DNA from: Selaginella tamariscina
Taxonomy: Eukaryota > Streptophyta > Lycopodiopsida > Selaginellales > Selaginellaceae
NCBI GenBank assembly: GCA_003024785.1
Contig: PUQB01000840.1
Location: 1-64,000 of the forward strand
DNA length: 64,000 bases
Direction of reading: 5' to 3'
Part shown: positions 34,757 to 46,930 of the stretch, piece after piece
How positions within the stretch are numbered: the stretch's first letter is position 1
Layout: the number at the start of each line of letters is the position of its first letter
The notes under the pieces: generated by a model
What the model was told of the DNA's origin: nothing
Database searches by the model: none
What the model saw: only the letters and a program-made list of their open reading frames with translations
Translations under genes and position numbers: made by a program

Positions 34757-36264
34757 GCAACAGAGGAAATATAGGTAACCAAATATAGCATTGTAGCCAC
34801 ACCTGCACCTTAAAATTTCTGTTTTAAATTTTGTTTAAAAAAATATTTTAAATTAAAGGAGGTTGTAAATTAAAGGAGAAATGTGAGTGAGAATGCTAAT
34901 TCTTCAAGTGGTTGTATATTATAGGATGATTTGGAACATTTTATGTCACTAATTAACTTCTTCAAAAAAGTTTTTTAATTTTCACAAAATTAAGAGTTTA
35001 ACTCAACTTAAATGACATAGAAAAGTTGATAATAATTTCAAATTAGGATTTTATTTAAATCTTTTGGAATGAACGAGTGAATACAATTTTAAATTGTTTA
35101 AAGAGGTGATTTAAATTAAATATTATTTATTTTCTAGAACAATTTAATTCCGAGAAATAGTTGTTTTTCTTTATCAAAAAGAGATATATTAAATATTTAT
35201 TCTAAATTTGCTTTTGTGACATACCAACAAATAATGTACAAAGCACTAATATCAAAAATTTATAAATGACACCTTTACAAACCTTCTCTACAAATCCTCA
35301 TGTAACTAGTAAAGAAAATTCATGAATATGTTAGTGTCATTTATAATTTGGTATTGATGAAACGGCCTGAACAAAGTTTTAATTGTTAATGTTATAAAGA
35401 ATATGTCCTAGAAAGGACATGTATTCAACCTTAAAATATATACAACCCTTTTTTATATACAAGGAGGCTATGTTATATTAAGCAGTTTTTAGCCTAATCC
35501 TATGTGGCATCCCAAGTTAGCACCCATATATGGTACCTTATAAATACACAAGAAATATTTTATATAAATCCTTACATTATTTGTCTTTGGATTTCAACAT
35601 CAACAGTACAAAGAAAGACATTGAACATATACATTTTAATTAATTACAACCATTTACATATCATGTACACTTGAGGACCCAATCTTTTATAATAAAATAT
35701 AAACTAAGCCATTTCAAAATTAATATAGAACTTTAAATACAAAGTAAGAATTTTGAAATTCACAACATAATCAGGAACAAAAGCATGCCAAGCACTATAT
35801 CCCTAAGCATAAAATAACCTTGTTAACATCTTCTTGTGTAGCATTGTAAAAGTCTGATCTAGATACTAATTTCACATTTATGCATGTGCTGAAATATGAT
35901 AAAAAAGAAGGGAATCAATATTAAAAAGAAACACAAAGTTACAACTTCAAGGAAATGGGGAAACTTAATGAATTGATGGATAGAAGACACATAAGCAAAC
36001 TAAAAAGAGGTAAGTACTAATCCTAGTTGATATAACTTTGATTCACATACTTATATAGTATGCACTTAAAAATATGGTTGAGTCATTCCATTAGAATTGA
36101 TTTTATATGATTAGTGTCGTGAAAGATTGTTTGATCCCCAACCTAACTTAAAACTTTGGTTGTGAAATGACACTCTTAATATAAAAAAAATGCACTATAA
36201 ACACTTGCGTCACAATACCACTTAATGAAACAATAAATTAACCACATGAGTTGCTTTGGCCTCC
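34757..36264. other. AT-rich intergenic DNA
   Basis: The start should hold the promoter of the minus-strand CBS gene. The rest is AT-rich with no gene, clear repeat family or element boundary that I can see. Confidence 0.5.
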
Positions 36265-36269
36265 ATAAG

Positions 36270-38090
36270 TGTAGTTTTTACTATGACTCGACCCTTTACT
36301 TTGGACGTTGACTGTTGTTACCTACTGTACTATGTTGATGGACCCTAGATGTAGTAGGAAACAGGCCCGCTTAGTGCACTTGGGTATCTGGTGATGGTCT
36401 AGCCGGGTGTCATTAGGTATTTGCAGGAAACTCTAAGCGAAGCTAGAACTTACCTTCTAGAAACCCACCCCCAATTTTGACGTCCCGAATAGGCTGATTG
36501 GTCTTTGCAGATGAGTTCGGCGTGTTAAGTAGGGTTAGGAACACCCCTAGGGTTGACCTAACCCACGCCCTAAAACCCCACCCCCTTGGGTAGGGTTTAG
36601 GGGTAGGAGTAAGGGTGAGTTATAGGCTCATATTGCTAATTTATCTAAGGGGCTAGAATTCAGTGCCAGCCCACTAACACAAATAGGAAAAGAGGGGGGG
36701 GGGGGGCTCCGTCACATAAATAAGGTAGAGTATATGTAGGAGAGCTCCTGGGTTCATGAATGAGTTCGTTGCTCTTCTGCCGGTGCAAGCTTCAGCTTGT
36801 GTCGTTAAGGTACAACCCTCTGTTGTGCCGCCCTAACTTCCAGATGCCAGGGGTACGTCCACCTTCGGGGTAGCTTACCCTTAACGTTGGCGAATCCATG
36901 CCTGGGAGGTCTTGTCGGAATGCACGTTCCAAGAGGCAGAGGTTGAGGCTTGTCTCCAGCCTCCTCCTCCACGTCAAGCTAGGTGTAGCACTCACGGCCA
37001 AGCAAGGCACATCCGTGTCCTTGTCCAACTGTGGGCGTGGGATCTTGTTTGACAGGTTCACGTTACCTGGTTCCTGAGGGTTCATTGAGGGGTTCTAGAG
37101 TTGGCATTTAGGAACCACGTTTGTGGTACTTGGTGCAACTCTTGAATCTAAGGGCTATGGCATGATAGCCCACATCTTGGAAGGCAGTGTCACATGGGGA
37201 TGTGACACTGGGCTAAACGTCACATGGTACAACGCCCGAGGCACGCCCTTTGGGGTTATGTCATGGGCTTGTCGCTAAGGGGTTGGATACTCTAGCAAAC
37301 AGGCATGCTTGTGCTTGCACTAGGGTGCTAAGCCTTGGGCATCCGCTCGAGGGAGGTTAGGTCTCGTAACTAGGTGTGCTTTGGCACACTTGGCTAGGGG
37401 AGTGTTCTCCTTGGAATAGGGGTTGAACAACCTAAGCTCATTAGCAGAAGCCCTTTCGTAAGGCACTCGCAAGGTCATGTGCTTAGGGTTATCCCAAACC
37501 TAGCCTTAGGGAGTTTGCTTAGCAGAACACTCGTGTTCGCCTACGGCGCACACTCGTGTCCTCACTAAGTACTAGCCCTAGGTCTAGGGTGTAACTTGGC
37601 CACTCAAACCCTTAGGGGTTAGTCGTGGTTCAGGGTACCCCTTGTCGCCCTAAAGGGGTTGTACCCCGGATGAGGGTGATTCCTCAAGGGGTAAGTGACA
37701 ATGCCTTAGCTCTGTCACGGGGGTATGTGTGGAACACACGTCTCCTTGATGGGGGTTAGGGCATGAGCCTGTCTAGGTCTTCTAGGGCAAGACCCTAAGT
37801 CAACTAGGGTTATCCCTCAAGGGTTTTGGGGTAGACACTCTAGGGAGACTTAGGCTAAACCCTAAGTCAACTAGGGTTATCCCTCAAGGGTTCTGGGGGC
37901 AGACATTCTAGGGAGACTTAGGCTAAACCCTAAGTCTCTTGTCCACTTGGGCATTAGAGTCTAACCCTAGGGGTCGTTGGGGTTGTTCTGGGGAACTTAG
38001 CGTTGCTCACACAGGGTGATGACGCCAAATGGCCACCTGGCAGCCACGTGTTGCCACGTGTTGGCCCTTTGGGTTAAAAAAACTCTAACA
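36270..38090 (+). mobile_element. Solo LTR of the 9-16 kb element family
   Basis: A single 1821-bp LTR in opposite orientation to the full element, starting TGTAG (a decayed TGTCATAG) and ending TAACA. It has a perfect 5-bp target duplication ATAAG at 36265-36269 and 38091-38095. It has the 68-bp duplication, the 10-bp stem AGTGTCACAT/ATGTGACACT and a G run near 36696-36706. The lack of an interior and the matching flanks show LTR-LTR recombination. Confidence 0.92.
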
Positions 38091-38280
38091 ATAAGAGCAT
38101 GAACCTCTATATACTGAGTCGGACAAAAAAATAGAATTTGAATTTCCTATTATCGTGGTAAAAAATGGACCAATGAGATTGTAAATAATCAATTTAAAAA
38201 AGATGATAAACTTGAATAGATTATAAGCAATCATTAAAAGGAGTAGATCAAGAATTCTAAACTTGGCATGTTTACAAATA

Positions 38281-38508
38281 CTAATGAAGATTGCGTTGAA
38301 GATGAGGCCAATAGCACCAAAAACATAATTGGTTCAACACTTTGTTAAACCTAAGATGACTAGAGAAGGGGTTATCGTGGAAAGCATGAAGAGAATGAGG
38401 TATATAGTAAGATGAGATTATTAAACGTGGTGGATTACTTGCTCCAATTGGATTGATAAAATAAACCATTGTGAACTTAGCAATATGATCCCAAAAACCA
38501 ATATCCAT
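38281..38508 (-). pseudogene. Gypsy integrase zinc-binding fragment
   Basis: The minus-strand frame contains LHAFHDNPFSSHLRFNKVLN followed by CFWCYWPHLQRNL. This is the H-H plus (F/Y)YWP pattern at the N-terminus of Ty3/gypsy integrases, and broken sequence surrounds it. Confidence 0.65.
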
Positions 38509-39237
38509 CTACCATCCTTCTCAAGAGCTTTAAGTGCATCTCTTATCCTTTAGATCCAAACATTGTGCCAACCTGATCTTTCAAAGACTAAGCAATGATT
38601 AACATTAGTAACAATTAATGCTCATAAAGCATCCACATCAACCATTGAAGAACCTAAACAATCACAGATTGTGCATTAATAATTTGCAATATTATTGCCC
38701 ATCGTGCATGTCACATCATCAAATGCTTCTTTTTTAACATTGATTGCACTATAACATGATTACATTCCACCAACGTTAAAAAATGGTGAAGATAAACATA
38801 GAACTTGTGTAATACTTAAACAATTGTTAAATATTCCTTATTCGTAGTTAAATATTTAAGTATTGTATTACTAAGACTTAACTTGCAATCACAATAGGAT
38901 GTTGTGGACCTTCTTAAATGAAATCAACACCCAAATTGATATTTAAAGCATCAATATAAAAATAAAGGGACGAGAAAAATTAGGGTAATGAAGAAGAGTA
39001 AAAGACTCAAGGGAATATTAACACTTAAAATTAAGAGAAACTTACATATATCGAATTAAGAGAAACTTGCCAATAGCTTAACACTAAATCCAATTATGTA
39101 AACCCCTAATTTTTCAATAAGGTCATCCATGCATTACATGGGATAACTATTCGGCACCATCACACTGTTCAAAAGTCAAAAATTAATTGTGAAATGCTTA
39201 CCTTCATCCGCTTTGTCAATTTTATAAAGCTAAACCT
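38509..39237. other. AT-rich, no clear feature
   Basis: Possibly further decayed gypsy sequence. I see no motif. Confidence 0.4.
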
Positions 39238-41940
39238 ATTATGACCCGTATAACGAATCAAAGAATGTTCCTTAGAAAGGTATAAGCTAGAATATTTCTA
39301 AAGAGCTATACCTAAATATAAGAGAATTAAGGAAGGGCACCTTAATTATTGGAAGTCTTTTGGAGAGCAGCATGTGGACAGCTCGAGGGAGGTTGGGTGG
39401 TTTTGTGAGGGTCTATAGTTTGTATGTAGTGGTGCCTAACAATTGGTATTGGAGCAAGGTTCAAGATGAGTGACCGGTGGGAAGGAGAGGATAATATCAC
39501 TTGTGCGGAAATGTTGGACATTGAGAGGCAAATTGTCCAAGGAGAAGTAAGGCTAAAGGCAAAAGTTTTAATGGCAGTAATGACAAGGAGACACCTAAGA
39601 AGCTTCAGGAGATGGAGCGTGGAGAGGAGCACAAAGAAGACTTCTCTAAGCCATGAGGTAAATTTCTGTCTGTTCTTGCTTGACATGTAAATTGCATGGC
39701 ATGGGAGGAGCCACACACATGTACTTGGTGAGCATCTAGTGCGAGTCCTTGTGGATGTAGGGTAGCGATAACTTTATATCAACAAAGTTAATGGAGGAGT
39801 GCAGCTTGCCACGAAGACTGTGCCTCAATACGAGATTGAGGGCTTAGTTATCAACATAGCTATAGTGCTTGTGTGGAGGAGTTATAATTGGAGGTTGGCA
39901 AAACCTAGCTAGTGGAGCTGCACAAAGACTGTGCCTCAATACGAGATTGAGGGCTCAATTATCACACATAGCTACAGTGCTTGTGTGGAGGAGTTACAGC
40001 TAGAGGTTGGCAAAACCCAGCTGGTGGAGATGCACGAAGACTGTGCCTCAATACGAGATTGAGGGCTTAACTATCACATAGAGCTACAATGCTTGTGTGG
40101 AGGAGTTATAACTGGAGGTTGACAAAACCCAGCTGGTGGAGATGCGCAAAGACTGTGCCTCAATACGAGATTGAGGGCTTAGCTATCACACAGAGCTACA
40201 ATGCTTGTGTGGAGGAGTTACAGTTGAAGGTTGACAAAACCCCTTGTGTGGAGGAGTTACAGTTGGAGGTTGGCAAAACCCAGTTGGTGAAGATGCACAA
40301 AGACTGTGCCTCAATATGAGATTAAGGGCTCAGCTATCACAGAGCTACAATGCTTGTGTGAGGAGTTACAGTTGAAGGTTGACAAAACCCCTTGTGTGGA
40401 GGAGTTACAGCTGGAGGTTGGCAAAACCCAATTGGTGGAGATGCACAAAGACTGTGCCTTAATATGAGATTAAGGGCTCAGCTATCACACAGAGCTACAA
40501 TGCTTGTGTGAAGGAGTTACATCTGGAGGTTGGCAAAACCCAGCTGGTGGTGAGTACAGTGAAATGAAAGACACTTAGTTTGGAAACAAAGCTTGAGTCT
40601 CCAAACAAGTTCTTTTATTGTCACCTTGAGCGAAGTTGTTGTGCGAGGAGTTTGCTGATGTCTTCCCTCCCAAGCTACCTCATGGCTTACCACTTGCAAG
40701 AGGTGTGGAGCATGAGATTGTGTTGAACAGGGTATGAAAGCCATTTACCGTAAGCCATTCTGACTGAGCCATGCTAAGGAGCAAGAAGTTAAGAGACAAG
40801 TGATGGAGCTATTGGAATATGGCTTCATACAACGAGCAAGTCTCCATTTGGTGCACCAGTATTGCTTGTCAGGAAGAAAGATGGCACCATGAGGATGTGC
40901 ATAGACTACAGAGTCTCAAACAGTGAAGGACAGGATGCCCATGCCATGTGTGGATACTATCATGGATCATCTCGTGGAGCCAAGTGTTCACCAAGATAGA
41001 TTTGCGCAGTGGGTATCATCAGATTGCTGTGAAGGAGGTAGATATCTATAAAACTACTTTCAACACAGCTTGGGCATTTCGAGTTCACTGTTATGCCATT
41101 TGGCTTAATAAATGCCCCACCACATTCACTTGGTTGATGACTGAGGTGTTTGGTGACTTCGTGGAGATCTTCCTCAACGATATTCTTATTTACAGTAAGA
41201 ATATGAAGGAGCATGTGGAGCATTTGCAAGAGTTTTTGTTGCTGAGGGAGAACAAGCTCTATGCAAAGAAGAGCAAATGTGCATTTGCTCAGTGCGAAGT
41301 GGAGTATTTGGGTCACATTGTGACCAAGTGGAGTGAAGACTGATCCACAGAAGGTGGCAGTGGTGGAGCAATGGCCAGTTCCTAGCAATGCACAAGAGTT
41401 ACGGAGTTTCTTGGGCATGGCTGGTTATTACCGGCGGTATGTCAAGGATTATGCCAAGAAAGCTTCTCGTTAACTAGGTTGCTGAGGAAGGACGTTCCCT
41501 TTGCATGAGTGCTTCAGAGAGAGCAGTTTCCAAGCTTTGAAACAAGCTTTGGTACGTGCACCAGTTTTATGTATTGCAGATCCCTCTAAGCCTTATGAGG
41601 TATCGTGTGATGCAAGTGGAGTGGCCATTGGAGCTGTACTTATGCAAGAGGGAAGGCCTATTGCTTATGAGAGTGTACTTTGAATCCTGCAAGCAACGGT
41701 ACTCAACGTATGAGCAAGAACTACTGGCTATTGTTAATGCATTATGAGTTTGGAGGCACTATCTTTATGGTGCAAGTTTCAAGTGTTTACAGATCACAAG
41801 CCTTTGGTATATCTGTTCAAACAGAAAGAGTTAAACTCTCAAGCTCGTTGGATGGTTAAGCTCATGGAGTTTGGCAAATTTCCTATTGAGCATTGCGTGG
41901 GAAAGGCTAACGTGGTGGCAATGTTTGTCACACGTTAGGA
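39238..41940 (+). mobile_element. Ty3/gypsy relic with internal tandem array
   Basis: A possible LTR tail (about 39238-39437, ending CCTAACA) is followed by a primer-site remnant, ATTGGTATTGGAGC. A gag-like start comes next (MSDRWEGEDNITCAEMLD, 39466), then a tandem array, then pol. The RT entry ADVFPPKLPHGLPLARG lies near 40640-40700. The RT core (40948-41343) has [20 protein letters not shown] and FLNDILIYSKN, where the catalytic YLDD has become FLND. The RNase H/connection region spans 41500-41940 ([43 protein letters not shown]). Frame shifts and the altered catalytic motif make it dead. No integrase or 3' LTR was found before 42.1 kb. Confidence 0.8.
39816..40560 (+). repeat. About 112-bp tandem array in a gypsy gag region
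   Basis: Units begin GACTGTGCCTCAATACGAGA at 39816, 39927, 40039 and 40151, then 40302 and 40450. The last two units are enlarged by a 37-39 bp internal duplication of the CTTGTGTGGAGGAGTTACAG segment. Translation includes YNACVEELQLEVGKTQLV-type repeats, but the period is not a multiple of three. Confidence 0.88.
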
Positions 41941-42109
41941 GAGCCACAGTGGTTGGAGAATTTCAAACACGCTTATGTAATGAATTAACAAGGACGGTTA
42001 GTGAGTTTAGCTAGGTAGTTCAACATTAATAATTAGGCGTCACACTGCCATTGGCATTTGCATATATATATATATATATAGAAAGAGAGGGATGGAGGGA
42101 GGGATCTAT

Positions 42110-43690
42110 TATGGGTCAATAAACCCTCAAATTTGTTACACATTAGTAAATATAGTATATTCTAATTATGTGGATCATGTAATTTCAAATTTAAAGAGAG
42201 ATTACATCTTTTTAAATGTTTACTTGTTTGTATTTAAAATTTATTCATATTATATTATCTTAATTAATATTGTATGCATTACACATTGCACTTTCAAATA
42301 TATTTTAATTTGAATATTATATTTATATAGTATATTTTAAATGATATATATATTAGAAATGCATTATTGACTTTAAAATGAGATTTTTCATTAAATCTCA
42401 CATTAAAATAAAAATTATTGTAACTTACATGGAAACTTAAAATTGTCATTAAGTTGCAAATTTTTATTGTGATAATTTTGATTAAATCAATTCCAAAACA
42501 AATGTATTATTTCAAATTTCCTTAATTACTATGTGATTGATTACATGCATTCTTGTATTCGTTCATACATATATATATAATATATTGAGTTGATATGAAA
42601 GTTTGTGAGGAAAAGGGTGATCATCATAAATACATATTATATAAAATGAAATTCTCAAATTAAAAAGAATTTTACAATGAAATATTAAATTTATGATCAT
42701 GAAGAACATGGGGTTTTCTTTGGATAGGGTTACAATACATTCCCGTATACTGTCATTTCTACTTGGTCCATCTCATTTTACATTAGCATATAAACATTAT
42801 CAACACACATGCACACAACACCGTAATAACAAATCTATAAATTTAAGATTAAAACAATATTGATGAAGAAGTGTCCCATTGTTGCTTTTCAAGCAATTTA
42901 CTCAAGATTGTAAAATATGGTAATTGCTCACATCTGTTTCTCTCATTGTGGAATCAAATTGTTCTCGTTTCTAACACAAAACATATGTGTGTGTGTGCGC
43001 TATGCATCGTGAAAACAATGCCCTATTTGTGGTTACTTGTGAATAATTTGGCTGACAATGTTTCTTCTTATTGTGTGTATGTATTATGTGATATGTACGA
43101 TTGTGACTATGTATGTGTTTATACAGTTACTCATCCAAAATCAAAAACAATCCTTCGTTTCTGTTAAATATAGTATGTGAACCATTATTTAGAGACCATA
43201 GCTTTGTTTTTAATAAAAAAATAAAAAAGAATATATAATGATTGTGTATTAGTTTTTAAATATTCAAGGAATAGAATGTCCTGAACTTATTGATTTTATT
43301 AAGCCTCTCTTTACTTTACTTTGTGTACATGGGATATATATTTCCTATATAACTATACCATGGTTCAATCTAATGACAAAAGAAAATATTCTCAAGAATA
43401 TAGTGTTGGCTTTAATTTCATACAATTTACCCAAAGAAGGACTGGTGTCCTCATTACATATGACAACAAAAGGTTATTTTAAAATCTTTATAATGAAATT
43501 ATATCTCAGATTGATATCTTTACATGCAATGCTTACAATAATGGTAGTACTACCAACATACTTATATCCTAATGCATTATCTAACACATGTCAATAATTA
43601 TTTTTTATGATGGTTCAGCATATTCTTAAGAATATAGTGTTGACTTTAATTTCATACAATATTACCACTGTTGTAACCTGAAGAAGCACT
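42110..43690 (-). repeat. AT-rich dispersed repeat, copy 3 (inverted)
   Basis: Reverse complement of the family at 17440-18830 and 21890-23087, running from ATTATGGGTCAATAAACC at the low end to the 5' module at 43480-43610. Near its high end the AACACTATATTC block occurs twice, so this copy contains a partial internal duplication. Confidence 0.7.
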
Positions 43691-43929
43691 AGAAACCCGG
43701 CAGTTACATCACCTGGAAACTATACTAACCTCACTTGAACTACACTTGTGAGTTAACTATATATAGTTGTGGATTATACTTAATGGCCGGTAATTTTCAA
43801 GAGAAGTTTTCTAAGTTCTATAGTTTAAGATGCAATTTTATAAGATGTAGTTTATTCCTATCATAGAGACTATATGAGACCTTTCAGCATATGACATACC
43901 AAGTTTGTCTTCTTCCCTAACAACCTCAA

Positions 43930-45050
43930 CATTTAGTGATTTGCGAATAACACTGGTGTTGATAAATCTCCTCTCTATAATCTGCCACGTAGGCCTTACG
44001 AGACTTGTTTTCGAATGATTGGTCTCTCTTCAACCATATCACAGCACATTTCTTATTTCTCATGTCCACTTTCGCCACCTTGGCAAACCAGGTTTCCTTT
44101 CTCTGCCCAGCAACAACTTCAACATAGTGGCCAATAGGGCATCTAGCCTTCCACCAAAATCCCTGTCAAACGGGTTGGAAAATCCTTACATGTAGTTTCC
44201 AGCGCTAATTTGTATCCTAGCCTTGCACCATCTCGTAGAGGCAGAATGCATATTTCCCGTTCAATCAAACTAACTAGCAATATTTCAAGAGAAGATGACG
44301 GTTGCATGGCCTTGTCCAATATGAAACCTCAGTGAAATCGTCGACTTCTACACCTTCATTAGTCAAACAGTACCTGTAATACTCTACATAAAAGAACACT
44401 TGAGCACCTGTCTCTGCTAGTATCACCAATGTGTACTTGAAGGGGCCTATAAAATCTTGTGCACCAGGTTCTGTATTAGTCACAACCAGTGAATCATCCC
44501 GTCGGAAAAGTTGACCTCGCTGATATATCGTAGGAAATTCGAAAACTACATGTTCAAATTGTACCAGGTTCACCCTATTTTCTCGAATGAAGGCTTCTTG
44601 TTTTTGTTCACTGATCTCCCGTTTAATACCTCTTCCAATGACAATCCCGTTTCTCTTCAAAGAAGCTCTCCCATGGTGTTCCAAGGCATCCAGACCAAAC
44701 AGCCACTGCCTCATCCAATGACGCACAACAAATGAAGCATGCATGAGATGAAAAGACTTAAGCTACAGAATAGTGAAGAGAGGAGATGTTACAAACCTCT
44801 CGTTGGTTCATTTGGTGAGGTACTCTTAATGCACTTCAAAAACATGGACTCCCAACACTCATTCCTAGATAATCCATCTAGTTCTTCAATCTTCAAGCTG
44901 CTTATTTGCTGCGAATATGTCATTCATTATCCTACTGTAAGTTATTTCCACCTCTTGTTGTTTGTTTTTATCTTACCTGTCTCCAAACAACCTCTCAAAA
45001 CGATAACACCAGCAACTTTCATGAGGGTTGATCACCATGCAATTGTCTAG
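43930..45050 (-). pseudogene. Unrecognised minus-strand coding locus, broken
   Basis: The longest open piece is 44274-44744 (156 codons), with HVVFEFPTIYQRGQLFRRDD and FIGPFKYTLVILAETGAQVF. Downstream on the same strand, other frames give FWWKARCPIGHYVEVVAGQR and WFAKVAKVDMRNKKCAVIWL, an aromatic/basic beta-rich pattern like a Tudor or SH3-like fold. Upstream pieces include KIEELDGLSRNECWESMFLK next to a possible GTAAGAT donor near 44970. It may be a multi-exon gene with frame errors, or a captured or decayed gene. I cannot name a function. Confidence 0.4.
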
Positions 45051-45414
45051 TATATGCCAGCACCCAAAGCATGTTCTAGTGGAGCACGGGAGCTGCTTCC
45101 TTTAGTCCATAACAGCCACCATACTTGGAGCAGCGTCCATAGCTTGATTTGCAGGGGAGGCTGTGCAAGTGGAGCTACAGGAGGAGCCACAACAACGGGG
45201 GGAGCCTGTGCAACCGAAGCCGCAAGAGGAGCCTCCACAACTTGATCCATGGAAGTAGGAGGAGCCACATCAGTGAGCACAACCGGGCCGGAGGAGTCAC
45301 AACAGCAAGTGCAAGCGGGCCTCCAGCAGAGCCACAACAACCAGTGCAACCGCAGGAAGAGTAGCCACTGTCTGACCCAGAGAAGCAACCGGAGGAGGAG
45401 CGTGTGAGGAGCCC

Positions 45415-46930
45415 GTGTTGGATCAGCCAAAAGAGGAAGAAGAAGTACAAAGTGAAGAGGAGTCGACAAAGCATAGCCAAAGCAAATCCACAAGCGACTC
45501 TCAGATCTCTCCGCCCTCTACTTTGAAGTCAGCTTCATCAGAATCTGTATCTTTGGAGGTTGAGGTTGTGATAAGGCAAACTCGTAAAGCTGCCACTTTG
45601 CTGCCCAGATCTTTGAAGTTGTCCAGCCCTGTCTCCAAAAAGGCTAAGTGTGACGAATCATCTCCAAAGGCAACGTCCAGACAATCTCCTTGTGCAAAGT
45701 AGACATCGCAACGTTCTCCAAAGGCAGTGTCAAGGCAATTTGCTAAGGCAATGTCAGGGGCATCTCCCAAGCAATGGCCATCTACATGCCAGCCATACCA
45801 GTCCAAGTGGTGGGCTGCACAGTCCACAACGTGATTATAGACGGGGTCAGGCGTAAACATCATGTCAGTAGAGCTCCATTGAGAGCTAGGATGCCACCCC
45901 CGAAGCCCTCACCCTTCCTCATATTTATGGCGAATCAAGCTAAGGTGGCGCCCAAGGGCATCATGAGAAACATAGAAATCAGGATTCAAAGTGTCAAGTT
46001 CTTGATAAACGTGGTCATCCTCAACATGCATGCAAAAGGGGATTTAACTTACTCTTGGGCCGGTTGTGGCTCAGGGGCACGGGTACAACATAACTGCAAC
46101 ATGCATGCAAAAGGGGATTTAACTTACTCTTGGGCCGGTTGTGGCTCAGGGGCACAAGGGTACAACATAACTGGGAGAATCAATGAGTTCAATTCCTCGC
46201 CAAGAGAGGACTAATATCCATTAATATGAAACATGTTTGAGCACCACGATCAGAATCCCAACCCCAGGAGTACCATCTCCTAGATTGGAGCAAGGGGCTG
46301 GACAATGAGGAAGAAGCAGCTATCTTGGCATGTTTACTGGACTTATTTGTTGTATGGGAGGTAGACCCCAACAGGAAGTACAAGAGTTCGTCGCCACATA
46401 CTTGATGACTTGGCTGGAAACCCCAGAAGCACAGATCTCGAGGTGGCCCGTCATGTGGAAGGAAATGCAGAGTGTTGCCCTGCCTATGGCACCAACGAGG
46501 AACCCCGGCTAGTGAATGTCAATGCTCACACAAGTTCAGAACTAAGGGAGTAGATTGTCGACTGCCTCTATAGGCATAGGGAAGTGTTCATCTGGACCTA
46601 TCATGACCTAAGGGAGTACTGTCGGAGTTATGCTAGCATAGAATTAAGCTAAAACTCGACGTTCGACCTAGCCGCCAACAATAGTATCGCATCAACCCTA
46701 ACTACGCCCAGAAGGCCAAACAGGAGATTGACAAGTGGCTCGAAACGGACTTCGTTTACCCCATCGAGAACCTAGAATGACTTTCACCAATTGTCATTGT
46801 ACCAAAGAAGGACAGGCGGCTAAGAATCTATATAAACTACTGATGATTAAACGCTGCCATGCAGAGGCCATCCTAGAAGATATAGTGAGTCATGAGATGT
46901 ACTCGTTATGGACGGCTTCATATTGATTAC
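45415..46930 (+). mobile_element. Decayed Ty3/gypsy relic (Tat/Athila-like pol)
   Basis: Plus-strand pieces in order. A Ser/Lys/Glu-rich gag-like stretch (45415-45702) comes first, then an aspartic-protease-like region (IPVQVVGCTVHNVIIDG, MRNIEIRIQSVKFLINVVIL, about 45790-46030). The start of RT follows (KQEIDKWLETDFVYPIE, SPIVIVPKKDRRLRIYINYQ, about 46720-46840) with the remnant HEMYSLW near 46890. It is broken by stops and stops short of the RT catalytic motif. Confidence 0.7.
46023..46175 (+). repeat. 75-bp tandem duplication
   Basis: Two nearly identical units starting AACATGCATGCAAAAGGGGA at 46023 and 46098, inside the gypsy protease region. The period is a multiple of three. Confidence 0.9.

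Noticed and set aside
45054-45493. Overlapping ORFs on both strands (148 aa minus strand; 63-71 aa plus strand), Gly/Ser/Leu-rich
   Set aside because: Low-complexity GGAGC-type repeats keep several frames open at once. No consistent protein; probably the decayed gag side of the 45.4-46.9 kb gypsy relic.
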